Below, one piece after another: positions 1-11,089 of a stretch of 64,000 bases of DNA (its first letter is position 1; every line of letters starts with the position of its first letter). Both the position numbers and the translations under genes were made by a program. The DNA comes from Nectonema munidae (taxonomy: Eukaryota; Nematomorpha; Nectonematoida; Nectonematidae): contig JAUIRK010000898.1 of assembly GCA_030549495.1 (NCBI GenBank), positions 1,426,001 to 1,490,000 of the forward strand, in the 5' to 3' direction. The notes under the pieces were generated by a model. That model made no database searches. It was not told where the DNA came from and worked only from the letters and a program-made list of their open reading frames with translations.

Positions 1-1
1 A

Positions 2-163
2 GTTTGTGATCTGATAGGTTCGATTTTTGGTCCCTTTCTATTCATCATTTACATTAATGACATAGTCATTATTTTTCCCATTATTTGTAAACCTACAATC
101 TTTCTTGATGATATCACTTTTTTTGATTTTTATTCATCTAAAATTGAATTAATCCTTGCCTAA
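2..163 (+). pseudogene. LINE reverse transcriptase fragment
   Basis: One open frame of 53 codons reads through two hallmark blocks of non-LTR retrotransposon reverse transcriptase: GSIFGPFLFIIYINDI (the G-S-x-L-G-P-x-L-F-x-x-Y-I-N-D block) followed about 20 residues later by FLDD, the equivalent of the catalytic Y/F-x-D-D box. The product would be the palm of a Jockey/CR1-like polymerase. It enters from outside the window and stops at a TAA. A hAT-type MITE starts two bases later, so the LINE was probably cut by that insertion. It is a relic; the rest of the element is absent here. Confidence 0.75.
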
Positions 164-164
164 A

Positions 165-500
165 CACTGACGGATTTAAAGTTAGGCGAAACCGGCCTAG
201 GCCCTCCCCCTTAAAATTGCATTGCCAATTGCTTTAAATTTATCTTGATCTAATTCTTTTCATAGAATTCAAATATTATCATGATTTCTGCAACTCGTTT
301 TTTAGATTCAATCTTTCTCTAAAGTGAGAAGCCCTAAAAAGTATTTTATGTTTCAATCGTAGTTAAGTGTGACACTTATTACTTTTATATTATCCAATTT
401 TTTTTTGTAAATTTAATATTTAAACACGTCAAGTTTTACCATATCAATTCACTTCGCAGTTCAATGAATGAGGATCGTTTTTATGCTCTCATATATCTTT
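165..500 (+). repeat. hAT-type MITE, 3'-truncated copy
   Basis: The left end reads CACTGACGGATTTAAAG, followed by a C-rich stretch and a body nearly identical to the copies at 44833-45255 and 52410-52811 and to the reverse complement of 33064-33728. Similarity is lost near position 500, before the right terminus (the TCTAGATCCGCC end of other copies) is reached. The family has no coding capacity. Confidence 0.8.
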
Positions 501-779
501 TTATTAGTTGGTTGTTTTATATTAAAAAATTGTTGGTTTTAATATTATTTTCTTGATAATAATTGCATTGTTTTATAAATCTATTTTGTCCGTAAACTTT
601 TTATCGTTTTTTTTTAAAAGTTTTTCTTTTCTTCTATAATCTTTGTTTTTGTGCTTAAGTTTGTTTAGTAAATCTTGAGTGCTAAAATTATTTTTAAGAT
701 TATGCGCCTGAAGAAGTTATTTCCCAGCTCAAGTGATACTATTGTAAGCACAATCTAAAAAGTTATTAGCGGAGGTTGT

Positions 780-1685
780 AATGCTTTGAAAAGTCGTGAT
801 ACAAGTAAAAAAGATTTAGTTGTTTGTGTAAACTATTTAATAAACGATTTGAAAATTATTGATGTATTGAATAGTAAGTAAGTTAAGCCTAAAAATGATT
901 TTGATGTCATAAAAAATGATATAAAGGAAATTAAATCTAAGCTTTGTGGCAAAACTGAGCCTTTTAAAAAATTATATAGTGATATTGTCAAATCTAAGGG
1001 ATTTTCAACTCAGAAAACTATAGTTATTGATGGATCAAACTATCAACCATCTTTAAATACCAAATCTGACGCTAATAATATTTTGCATTCAAACTTAAAT
1101 GGTAATTATAACATTAATAAAGTCAAGCTAACAAAAAATAAAAAATTGTTAGTCGAAACATCTAATACTAAATCAATTGAATCAATAGAAAAAGAATTAT
1201 TAGAAAAAAATATAAAAACTCTTAGATATAATGATAGATGTCCTAAACTAGCTCTTAAACTAATCCCTAATTTTATTAAATTTGGAGATATCGAATTATT
1301 ATTAATATCTCAAAATGGTTTAGATAATCACGATATAACCTTAATCGAAAAATTTTAAGTTAACCTAAATGCTGATTATTATGAGGTGAACGTACAATTC
1401 ACATCTAAAGCTTTGGTTAAACTGTGCTCAATAAACAAAAATTGTTTAGAGTACACTTGTTATCCTGTATTACCAGTTATACCAAGCGTAATACAATGTA
1501 GTTCTTGCCTTAAGCTAGGTCATTTAAAATCTTAGTGTAAGTAAAATGCAAAATTTTGTTCCTCCTGTGGAGAGAGTGGCTATAGCTATGAAAATTGTTC
1601 GGCAAACTATATCAATTGCAAAAATTGTAGGGATAAAAATCTACCGCATGAGCACCATACTTTTTCAATAAAATGCCCTTAAGTC
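780..1685 (+). pseudogene. LINE ORF1 (gag-like, zinc knuckles), decayed
   Basis: The conceptual product is lysine-rich and starts around 780. It has an open central part at 1083-1358 and a cysteine-rich tail at about 1494-1681. The tail shows CSSCLKLGHLKS followed by a stop where the fourth ligand approaches (C-x2-C-x4-H-x4-C type), then FCSSCGESGYSYENC, then CKNC with a downstream HEHH and C. Serial zinc knuckles after a basic domain are typical of ORF1 nucleic-acid chaperones of Jockey/I/CR1-like LINEs. At least three in-frame stops (near 880, 1356 and 1533) show that it is dead. It may belong with the endonuclease piece at 4.55 kb, separated by the piggyBac insertion between them. That pairing is inferred. 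Confidence 0.72.
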
Positions 1686-2079
1686 TTTCAGTCCTAAAAA
1701 ATTACCTCTTAATTTTTTTTAGGAAAATTATTATAAGTAGATTGTTAGGAATTAGTTAAACATATTTTATAAATAATTTTATCAATTTTCTTTTTTATTT
1801 AAGGAAAAAAATATTTAAAAATTTTGGGTGGAATCCCACCCACCAGGTCAGAAAAGTTGAACTTTATTTGGTAAGGAAAGTATGATAGAGTATTTGTACT
1901 TTTTTTTTAAAAGATCAAAACTTAATTAATTTTATACAAAGTTTGCTTAAATAACTCCATCTACTTATTTTAAAGTATAAAATTATAAAAAGGTAATACA
2001 AAATGCTTTATTTTTATGTAATAAAAAGTATTTTTGATAGTAAAAAATTTTTTTCACAAAAGTAAGTTTAAAAATTTCT

Positions 2080-2199
2080 TTATTCATGATATTTTTCCCA
2101 GCAATTTCGATTTTTATTGAGACAGAGATAAACGTCACAATCTAAGCACTTGATAAATCCTTTATGATCATTTTTTTCTTTGTCATAACACTGTTTGCA
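2080..2199 (-). pseudogene. Cysteine-rich C-terminal domain of the piggyBac transposase, beyond a stop
   Basis: In frame with the 537-residue transposase and directly after its TGA lie 39 codons with paired cysteines (CKQC, CLDC, then C in YLCL and in NRNC) ending in a TAA. This matches the C-terminal ring/PHD-like cysteine-rich domain of piggyBac transposases. Unless the stop is read through or is an assembly error, this domain is not made. Confidence 0.75.
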
Positions 2200-3813
2200 T
2201 CATCCATGTTTCTCAGCATACTGGATTCTATGTCTTTCTGAATTGTAAGGTTTTTGTATAGAAGGAGTTTGCTTTTTTCTGGATGAAAAATTTCCAATAA
2301 GGGAAAGAGCTAATTCTCTTCTAAACTCTTTTTGCGTTTTTATAGAATTTTCTTGTTTATCGAAAACTTTTTTTTTAATTTTCTGGTAAACAATGAAAGA
2401 ATTTACAATGCCCATATTGATGTAATCCCAAAATGGTCTGCAATAATATTTTCCAGGGCTTTTTCTATCAAATGTATAAACACTGGTTTGTTGATCTAGA
2501 AGGTCAGTTCCTCGCATAAATTTGTTATAACGTTGAACCATTGCAGGTACTTGAAAATTGACTTTACCTGGTTTTCCCTTCTGCCTACGCTTCACAGAAA
2601 CCGTGTTTGTTTCAGCTCCTGAGTCAATAGTTGATAACATCATGACAACTTTTGTATCTAGCCATTTCACCAAGGACATCCCATTATAGAATCTTGCTTC
2701 GATTTCACCCTTTTTTAATTCTTTATCCAACTTTAAATCTTTTGGGAGTCCTTTTCTATTTTGTCTTACAGTACCGCATGAAAATATGTTATGCTCTGTC
2801 ATAAGACGGTATACTAAAGCAGGTGATGTATAGAAATTGTCAAAAAACAAATGACAACCTGAGTTTGACAATGATTTTGTCAGTTGCATGACTACGCTTT
2901 CAGATAAACCAACTTCGGTTGCACTAGATTTTCTACCAACATAGATGTCAAATTCAAATAAATAACCACTTCTTGCATCATTTCTGCACCAATGCTTGAA
3001 ACCTTTTTGAATAGGTTTATCTTTCATGTATTGTTTCATCAAACTCTGCCCTTTGAATTTAACCATTCGTTCATCAATAGCTTGCTCACAAGTTGGTTCC
3101 ATCGCATTTTGAAAAGCAGCATTGAAATGATCTATTAGAGGTCTTATTTTGCATGCTCTGTCATAAGAAGGATTTTGCAGACTGGCAAGCGCTTTGTTGT
3201 TGTCAGAAAAGTGCAAAGCTCTTCTGATTGCGTACATTCTATCTCTAGTCATCGTTTCAGCAATTGATTGTACTCTCAAGTCAGGATCATTAGAAAAATA
3301 ATCGCGTAGTTCTGGCAAAACATGATAAGACATCATTATATTTATGCCAATGAATGCTTTCATTTCTTCTTTATCAACTTCAAAGGGAATTCCTTTCTGA
3401 AACATGTATAATTTGCTTTGAGGAATTAATATCTTATCAATCAATTCATCAAGTTTGCACACATCATGAAAGACTTCAAAAGGGTTTGGGATATTTTCAT
3501 ATTCAAGTTTAACTTTACCCCATTCTCTATTTTGCTGCGATCCGCCAGAGTGTAAAATTGTAGGAAAGTTCCTTGTCCACTTTCTGTTTTCAATTGTCAA
3601 TTCAGGAGTCGGTTGTGTATCAACTTCAACAAGAGGATCCAAAATTTGAATAGTCTTGGGATTCTCACCAGACTGAGGAATTGATTCTTCTAGAAAGTTT
3701 ACATCCTCTTCATCCAAGTCAAAAAGACCCTCTTCATCACTGTCTGCAAAGTCTAAAATTTGAAGCAATTTATCGTTGGACAATTGGTATTCTCTTTGGC
3801 GTGTGCGAGGCAT
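2200..3813 (-). CDS. piggyBac-family transposase, nearly intact
   Basis: A 537-residue open frame with piggyBac architecture: an acidic N-terminus (about residues 15-65), a central DDE_Tnp_1_7-type domain, and conserved catalytic aspartates in AIDERM (D247), FFDNFYTS (D325) and GTDLLD (D437, with D440). Other family blocks are VKWLDTK (D386) and YYCRPFWDYINMGIVNS (455-471). Translation stops at a TGA (2200-2202). The same frame continues to a TAA at 2080-2082 and encodes CKQC, FIKCLDCDVYLCL and NC, which is the cysteine-rich C-terminal domain these enzymes use to bind their ends. One nonsense change therefore removes the zinc-binding tail. Known family activity is cut-and-paste transposition at TTAA. 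This is the best-preserved transposon gene in the window, which suggests recent arrival. The start is the ATG giving MPRTRQREY. Confidence 0.9.
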   Translation of the reverse strand: MPRTRQREYQLSNDKLLQILDFADSDEEGLFDLDEEDVNFLEESIPQSGENPKTIQILDPLVEVDTQPTPELTIENRKWTRNFPTILHSGGSQQNREWGKVKLEYENIPNPFEVFHDVCKLDELIDKILIPQSKLYMFQKGIPFEVDKEEMKAFIGINIMMSYHVLPELRDYFSNDPDLRVQSIAETMTRDRMYAIRRALHFSDNNKALASLQNPSYDRACKIRPLIDHFNAAFQNAMEPTCEQAIDERMVKFKGQSLMKQYMKDKPIQKGFKHWCRNDARSGYLFEFDIYVGRKSSATEVGLSESVVMQLTKSLSNSGCHLFFDNFYTSPALVYRLMTEHNIFSCGTVRQNRKGLPKDLKLDKELKKGEIEARFYNGMSLVKWLDTKVVMMLSTIDSGAETNTVSVKRRQKGKPGKVNFQVPAMVQRYNKFMRGTDLLDQQTSVYTFDRKSPGKYYCRPFWDYINMGIVNSFIVYQKIKKKVFDKQENSIKTQKEFRRELALSLIGNFSSRKKQTPSIQKPYNSERHRIQYAEKHG

Positions 3814-4553
3814 GTTTTAAAAATTAATTAAAGACTCTGTAAGAAAAAAAATAAGAATGAATGAATGAAGTTGTGACATTAGAAAAAAGAAAAGAGACAG
3901 CTGCATTATTCATTATATCTCACCAAAGAAAAGATGAGCACATGAAAACATATGGAAAACATGTACATGTATAATTACACACATAAAGCACATGCACAAC
4001 ATGCTGTGATGGAATCATGAATCGAAAGCAAAAATTTATGTTAGAGAAACTTGAAAAATACACAATTATGTTTTGCATTATACCTAAGCTAGGCGACCTA
4101 TGACTCCTTTTTGGGTGGAATCCCACCCAAAAATCAAATGAATATAACTACAAGGCAAAACTGTTTTTGCTCAGAATATTTATATTGTTAGCAAGATGGA
4201 ACTTAAAAATATATGAAGAAATAAAGTTCAAATATTTTTTAAAGATTTTTTTAAAAAAAAAAAAGAATTTGAAAATGTATTTTTAAAAAATTATTTCTCT
4301 GTTTATAATATGTGAATAATTTAAAAAAAAACACATAAACGGGATAAAAATAATCAAAATCATCATTATTTATATTTTCATAAAAAACTTATAAGTTTAT
4401 AAAAATACTTTCTAGCTACTTCATGAGAAAGATTTTTGTAATAAAAACTTAATGGGTGGAATTCCAGTATAAACTGGTATAAACTGAATATTTTTATATT
4501 CAGAAATAATATTATTCAAAGTAAGCAAAGTTTAGATTTATTTCTTCTAAATA

Positions 4554-5365
4554 ATGAATATAATATCTGATCTAAATGACATTACTTATTTTGATAAAAA
4601 AAAATATCATGAAAGTGTTTTCCAGCCCTCTATAGTTTCTAGTATAGATGAAGTACGTTTACATAGATTATATAATTTTAACATGTTGTCCCTAAAGGTT
4701 TAATCTCTCAAATCTAAATGGAATTGCATCCAAATTTTCATAGATAAATTAATTAAAAATTATATTTCAATTGATATTTTTGCATTCCAAGAAACTTGGA
4801 ATTCCGATGAAGAAATGATTTTTACTATATCTGGATTTAATTACTTTTCAAAACCTAAAACCATATCCAAGCACTCAGACATGTGTTTTTTTGTAAAAAG
4901 TTCGTATGTTGTTGAAACCTTGTGTTTGGACATAAATTCTGATTTGTTTGAAATTTTAGGCCTCAAAATACAGTTAAATGTACAAACTTCTGTTTATGTT
5001 TTTAATATTTATCGTCTACCTAGATACAACCTAGAAGCTCTAGAATGTTTCTATCTTCATTCAAATCACTCTTGGAAATTTATTGAGGTCGTAAGTCTCT
5101 TTTTTTCTTGGAGACTTCAACATTAATCTTTTTGAAATTAATAAAAAAACACATTCATAAGAATTTCTTAATTTAGTTATGGAATACTACCTAATTCCCT
5201 TTGTCACAAAAGCTAAACGTTATTAAATTTCACACTTATCGATAACATTTTTATCTCGAATAAATATAATTACAATTGTTTTAATATCCAGACAGTGATC
5301 TCTGTTTTACTTAGTTTAGACCTTAACTGCCTATTAGAAGTAAATCAATCTAAATCTGTACTTAA
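4554..5365 (+). pseudogene. LINE APE-type endonuclease, decayed
   Basis: The fragment starts at an ATG (MNIISDLND) and contains the ordered motifs of a non-LTR retrotransposon AP-like endonuclease: NMLSLKV near the N-terminus, IDIFAFQETW (catalytic glutamate block), SDMCFFVKSS, VYVFNIYRLP, LGDFNINLF (catalytic D-x-N, in a shifted frame at about 5108) and NFTLIDNIFI (terminal block, about 5226-5255). Stops and at least two frameshifts break it. The reverse transcriptase that should follow is missing here. A separate RT fragment of a similar element lies at 15.06 kb. Confidence 0.75.
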
Positions 5366-7324
5366 GTTTCAAAAAGGAATTTTTTTCGATCTTATTTGTT
5401 CAATCGATTGAAATTTTATTAAGTATGAATATGATCCTGGAAAAATTGTCCTTTCAATTAGAGCTTCTGATTTCTCGATAAAATTTAATTCTCGAGAAAC
5501 TAGAAAAAAATATATGATTCTCGAGAAAAGTTTCGAGAAGTTAAAAAATATTAAAAATATTTTACGAAAAAAATATTTTGTTTTATTAGTAAAATAACTT
5601 TTTAAAAAAACAAGAGCATTTAAAGTTTCATTTTTCAAACTCAATCGTTTTGGAGATAAAATTTTTCCGCATTGACAAGAAGTTGGTTGGATGCATAAAA
5701 GAGAATTTTTTTAACAATTGCATCGATTCTGATAAATCAAAATTTTTGTTGTTTGGACATCTGTAGTTCTTCTTCTATTGTACTAACTTTTTCTTCTTTT
5801 TTTATCATACATGAATTCTTTAATTTCTCTATTTAAACTTTGAGTTAGAGATTCTTCTTCAAATTCATCAACAGATTCGACTTGAATTTGGCTTTCTTGT
5901 ATAACAGTTCCATGCTCCGGTATAAAAATTTTAGTCAAAATCACGATTAAAAATTTTTTTTTCTATTTGTTTAAGAAAAAATAAACTAAAATATTTTATA
6001 AAAATCTATTCCAAACTCAAAGGCTGAGTGTAACGGAATTTTTGTATGGTAAAAAGATCTAAAGTGAATGCCAAACTGGCATAATAACTAGACTAATTTC
6101 ATAGATTTAGTTGATATGCCCCCTTAACTTATCATACTTATAAAGGTAGTATGTATGCTGTACTTAAAATGTTCATGATTGTTGATCTTAGCTTCCGTCT
6201 CCAATGGATTGGATTAACGCCTCAAGTGAATCAATTGAAAATGAAATAAGTGCTAAGGATTTGAAGAACAGATTTTATCGCTTTCAAGTTTCTTCTTTAA
6301 ATTAGAAGAAATTGAAGGTAAACTTAGAAAAATTAGACACAATTAATTGAGCTTTTTTTTTAGAAAATTAAATCAATGGTTTAGCATTTAAAGATTTAAA
6401 TAATCCAGATGTAAGAGATTCCCCAAAAAATTAGTTTTAGAGTAACTGAGAGAAAATTTTCAAAAAAGAGCAGTTTATATCATAGAACACTAATACCAAA
6501 GTGAGCATGTAAATCTACGTTGAGGAGAGACAAAGTGAGGCCGATTTTTTCATCAGCCAAATTGTCTTGAGGTTGAATTGACCTGCTTTCGGAGCATGTA
6601 CCTCAAAGTAAAAATTAAAAAATATTTTTACTTTGATTATAATTGGTTGCAGCTATTAATTTTTCTACAAAAATAAATATATTTAATTATTTAGATTTTT
6701 AGAGGATATGCGAATAAGTCAGAGGCTTAAAAATTTTTGAAAAAGAATTTTTGGAATTAGAAATTTTGTGAGATAAACTATAATGTATAAAGGCCAGAGA
6801 AGGACACACTTTCGCATTAATGACCTATGGTAATTTACTCCACTATAAAGTTCTAAATGATATTACAAAAAACTCCTTTTTTAGTGTCATATAAATTTGT
6901 ATTTGTATCAAAATATTTTGAAAATGCTCTCTGTTTATTTTTTGGATAACCAATACAGCCAAATTTTCCTTTTGTTTTCAATATTTTAAAATTAAAATAA
7001 TGGATGGCGCTAAATCGAAAAAAATTCAATATATTAAAAACACTTTATTTAAACGAATATTTAAAAGGTAAGCTTAAATAAGAAAAAATTAATGAGCAAA
7101 AACAGCAAATCTTAAGGAAAATTTGGGCACGTAAATGAAGAATAAATCATAAACAAGGAAAATTTGAGTACGATTTACAAATAAACTTTAATATTTTACG
7201 TTTTCTAGTAGATCGAACTTTATAGGAAGACACTTATAATAAAATCCTCTTTGACCAGATTATGGAACAGCTACATCATAATTGAATCCATAAAAAATGA
7301 AAATTGTCTTTATTTTGAAGTTCA
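5366..7324. other. Gene-free AT-rich stretch
   Basis: Low-complexity AT-rich DNA. A short cluster of CTCGAGAAA-type motifs lies at about 5475-5540. On the minus strand at about 5780-5925 there is an acidic coding-like piece (ESVDEFEEESL) with no recognised family. Nothing else can be supported. Confidence 0.4.
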
Positions 7325-7852
7325 TTTGAGAAATAGAAGCTCTCACCTTCATTGCTTGTTCACTCAAAGACGTAACTAGTTTTTTAAGGAAGATTTTTCT
7401 TCCATTATTCATTTTAGAAGGATATTCTTCAGCAGGAATTATATTTACAAATGATGTATGAGTTCACAAAAGCCATATCAAGGTATTTGAGAACGCTGCA
7501 AGAGTCTATCTCCTGCGTCGTTTATAAGGCCAGAACTGTTTCAAAATTCTATTGCCAGCGTCTACACTACTTTTATATTAGTTATACAATAACAAAGAAT
7601 CAGGTTTGCAATTGTAATTTGAAAGTATAATTTGCTTTTTGTGCTGTGATGACAGCATATACACGACCTTGAAATTACGCTTGACATGTTTCCTGACTAT
7701 AGTCGCTGAGATTGAATCTTCTTTGCAATATATAGTGCAGGATTCGAATTCATTCAACTTCAAAGTTTTCAGGTGTGAAGGATTTAGAATCTTCGGAACA
7801 AATTTCTTAAAGACATTACAGTCCCACATATTTTTATTGTGAATCTCTAGCT
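7325..7852 (-). pseudogene. piggyBac transposase C-terminal fragment
   Basis: The open part (7578-7852) contains LKTLKLNEFESCTIY, followed by VVYMLSSQHKK, the position of the conserved W-x-D-x-x-x-V-x-x-L-S-T-x-H block of piggyBac transposases. The first stretch matches LKELKLNECESRTIY in the piggyBac relic at 60919-62146, so the two belong to one lineage. Downstream, in broken frames to about 7325, KQFWPYKRRRR and FVNIIPAEEYPSKMN resemble the basic C-terminal segment. Upstream coding is cut off at about 7853, where a CAGGGGTTCCCAA terminus begins. No catalytic aspartate region remains. Confidence 0.65.
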
Positions 7853-8400
7853 CAGGGGTTCCCAATTCCTCAAAATAAAAACATTGTCATCTCTTAATTC
7901 TAAGAGTTTTTAAGGATATACAGTCATATATTACCTGAGGGATAGTGGATAATTTCTTATCTATTTTTAACAAAGATAAAAAGTACGAAGAAGCGAAACC
8001 CACAAAAATGAAAAATCAATTATAATTTTCATAAGTTTTAAAGGAAGACATAAAGCCCAAGGCTCTAATTAAAATTAATTTACCATTTCACATAAAAAAA
8101 TATATAACTTTAGCTTGTTTTTAATGTATGTGACAAAATATTATCCCAGCAGTGGTTGTTTTAATAAATGCCAAGTTTTAAAATTCATAATGCTGTGAAT
8201 ATAATTAAATGTATTGATGTTAATTTTGTCCTACAACTTTAAAGTACCTCCCTTACAGATATATTCATCACAATTGTCGTACCTTACTTTTACAGCCAGA
8301 TAATCATATATAGTTTTAATAAAATATATGCAACTAAATTAGTGGGGTCGCATCATATTTTGAGAAATATAATTGGGGTCGCCTAAAATTGAAAACTCTT
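7853..8400 (+). mobile_element. Possible hAT-type MITE interrupting a piggyBac relic
   Basis: CAGGGGTTCCCAA at 7853 is a typical hAT terminus and coincides with the point where piggyBac similarity stops. Near 8342-8395 two GGGGTCGC motifs occur, a common subterminal motif in such elements. The right end and target duplication are not resolved, so the extent is approximate. Confidence 0.35.
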
Positions 8401-8859
8401 TTCTAAGAATGAGAATAATTGATCCAATTAGTTTTTACTTAATTTGTGAATTGTTTAGTTAATTTCGAAGTGTCTAAATAAAATAATATAATTTAAAAAT
8501 ACAAATCTTTAGTAACAAGTATGTGTCTAGTTTTGTTTTGCACTATTGTTTGTTAAGAGATTGTACATCGATAGCTTGGCAAAGCTTCGGAGGCATTTCC
8601 TATACATCAGAACCAAAAGCCACTATATATACGTTTTTGTAAAAAATTTTAAGCGCTTATAACATTTTTTCGACAAAATGTAAACTCACGAAACTTTGCA
8701 TATCTGTTAATATAGAGTATATCTATATTATAGACCAAGAAAACCTTATTTCAAAGTTTCATAAAAATTGAACTAAATTTTAAAATGTTATTAAACATCA
8801 AAATTTTCGAAAAAAAGTTATGCAAAAATTTTATAGATCTTTCCAACCTGCCAGTTCAT

Positions 8860-9220
8860 ATTTTGCTAGATGTAAGATTTGATATGCCTCATTCGGGGAG
8901 AGAATGTTACATAAGTTATTACCTATATTTTTGCAAGTTTTTCACGATATTAAATAATATATCTGTCAAATAATCAAAATAAAATTCCGTAATCAAAGAA
9001 TCGAAAATATTCTCTAAAAAATCAAAAAATATCATACTTTCTGTTCATATTTTGCTAGATGTAAGATTTGATATACCTCATACGATGTTACAAAATTTAT
9101 TACGTATATTTTAGTAATTTGCACGATATTAAAAAATAAATATATTTGTCAAATAATAATCAATATAAAATCCTGTAATCAAAGAATCGAAAAATATTCT
9201 TTAAAAAATCAAAAAATATT
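8860..9220 (+). repeat. Diverged tandem duplication, about 180-bp unit
   Basis: Two adjacent copies start with TTCATATTTTGCTAGATG (about 8857 and 9042). They share the order GATTTGATATNCCTCAT, GTTACA, CACGATATTAAA, GTCAAATAAT, GTAATCAAAGAATCGAAAA. The second copy runs into the fold-back repeat that follows. Confidence 0.75.
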
Positions 9221-9397
9221 TATTCTTTTCAAATATATTGTTGGCTCCTCTTACTTTTAATTTCCTATATGTATGATTTGATAAAAAATGATTATAGAGA
9301 TTAAGTTTATGTTTCTATTCTAAAAGTAACGGGAGCCAGCGATATATTTAAAAAGAATAAATATTTTTTGATTTTTTAAAGAATATTTTTTGATTCT
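9181..9397. repeat. Fold-back inverted repeat, arms about 78 bp
   Basis: The left arm (about 9181-9260) and right arm (about 9321-9397) are reverse complements with few differences. AAAAAATATTTATTCTTTT and GTTGGCTCCTCTTACTTTTA on the left face TAAAAGTAACGGGAGCCAGC and AAAAGAATAAATATTTTTT on the right, around a loop of about 60 nt. No coding potential. It is probably a small fold-back transposon or its relic. Confidence 0.75.
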
Positions 9398-9561
9398 TAT
9401 ATATATCAAAGTTAAGTGTTTTGAACTTTTATGTAGAATTTTTGGAATGGTGCTTTCAATATGTATGCAAAATATTTTTTGAAAATTTTTATTTTAAGTA
9501 GGTTTTGCATTTTACGATTTATACATTTAAATATATAATAAGGTCTGGCAAGTTGTCTCCC

Positions 9562-9583
9562 CAGAGGTCTGGCCAGACCTCTG
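9562..9583. repeat. Perfect 22-bp palindrome
   Basis: The half-site CAGAGGTCTGG is followed immediately by its reverse complement CCAGACCTCTG, with no spacer. The CAGAGG start resembles a hAT terminus, so this could be two element ends joined head to head. Confidence 0.7.
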
Positions 9584-9599
9584 ATATAGAACGATATAC

Positions 9600-11088
9600 C
9601 CACAACTTTTATCGGAGGTCAAATGAAAAAATTGCAAAACTAAATTTTTCGGTTTTTGCATAGATAAATTACTATAGTTATGTACATTGCATATCTCTAA
9701 ATTTGTTCGAAAATATTTTTTAGTCTTTGAGTTATTAAGATAAAACAAAATGATATAATTCATCGTACCCCTTATATACCCTTAATACAAAAACTCCAAT
9801 TCTTCAGTACTTTATTCGCAACTCATCATACATCTTTTCAGACGCATTGAATAAGCTTATAAAAACATGACATTTTTGATCAATACTGTTTTTTTGTTGA
9901 AAGATTAATATAATTTAAAGTAAAACGCTTTACTCAATGTAATCAATGTAAAAAGTAGAAGAAACCTTTATTTTCTTTTTTATTATTATAAAAGTATTCT
10001 CAAATACTAGATACATTTCATCCGACTGAGGAAAAAGAATTTAGTATGAACAAACACTTTTAAATATTCAGTAAAGTAGTTTATACACATACAATTCAAT
10101 TAGTTTCCAGCAAGAATTGATACTTTTTGATGATGTTTTGTGCTAAAAATTTTTCCAATATAAAAAAGATATTTTTTTTTATTAAAAAATATAAGTATCC
10201 TATATATAGTTGTATTCATTAGTTTCAATTCATATGTCAAACTTTTAGACACTTTGATGGAAATTTGCTTTCCAAAAAACAAAAAAAAAATTTAAGAAGT
10301 GTGGAATTAAAAATAACTGAAAAATTTTGCACTGTAATTGAAAAATGATAAAAATTTAATGAAATACTATTTTCAAATTTAATTCATCTAAATAGCTAAA
10401 AAGTTTGAAAAAAAAAGATTTTTGGTTTTAAATTTTATATATTAATGAACTTTTTTTGAAGAATTGTAAAAAAGTTATAATTTAAAAAATATTTAATTTT
10501 ATTTCACTTTGAACTATTATTATCAAGTATCAATACTTATTTTTTTGCACATTCTCAAAAATCATTTTTCTTTCAAAAAATTACTTTAATCTTTCAACAA
10601 AAAAGCAGTATTGTTCAAAAATGCCATGTTTTAAACAAGATAGAGAGGCAGCGCATATTAGTTTTAATTTTTTCAAATATATCAACTCTTCAAAACACAC
10701 AAATGCTAACTAACATAAATTTTAGTTGTAAACAAAAGTCATAGCCATGTTATATCTCAACTATAACCATGTGATGATGTATAAAACACACTTCACTTCT
10801 TGCTTCTGTATCATATAGTGGCGATGATAATAATATAACAGGGGAAGTTTGTATTGAAGTTTGTTTGAGGAACGCACACATCTGGAGACGTGTTTGGTTT
10901 GGATGTCGTTGTAATTGAGACCTGAACAGCATGGGGACGGAGGACGATGAGTAAGATTAGTCCTTTTCATGCGATTAAGTAAGCTAATTTCTCCTTCCTT
11001 ATTTTTCTCAAACATTCATATATTCTTGCGTAATATTAAGCAAATACCTATAATACTATAATATTATACCTATAATTAATACCTATAA
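9600..11088. other. No gene recognised; one less AT-rich patch
   Basis: Mostly poly-A/T-rich sequence. The interval from about 10750 to 10985 is less AT-rich and carries open minus-strand frames without family signatures, splice context or motifs. I do not call it a gene. Confidence 0.35.
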
Positions 11089-11089
11089 G

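Larger units (their letters stand above)
1826..4128 (-). mobile_element. piggyBac element, candidate boundaries
   Basis: The transposase at 2080-3813 is flanked on both sides by the same 16-bp near-palindrome GGGTGGAATCCCACCC (1826-1841 and 4113-4128). Because the motif is almost its own reverse complement it can act as an inverted terminal or subterminal repeat. A related GGGTGGAATTCC lies at 4454-4465, just after a TTAA. I did not find a clean TTAA duplication immediately outside either motif, so the true ends may lie somewhat further out. Confidence 0.55.

Noticed and set aside
5369-5644. 91-codon minus-strand open frame
   Set aside because: Phe/Ile/Lys/Asn-rich text without motif, typical of chance frames here.
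10750-11015. Overlapping minus-strand open frames in a less AT-rich patch
   Set aside because: No domain, splice signal or repeat copy; could be chance.
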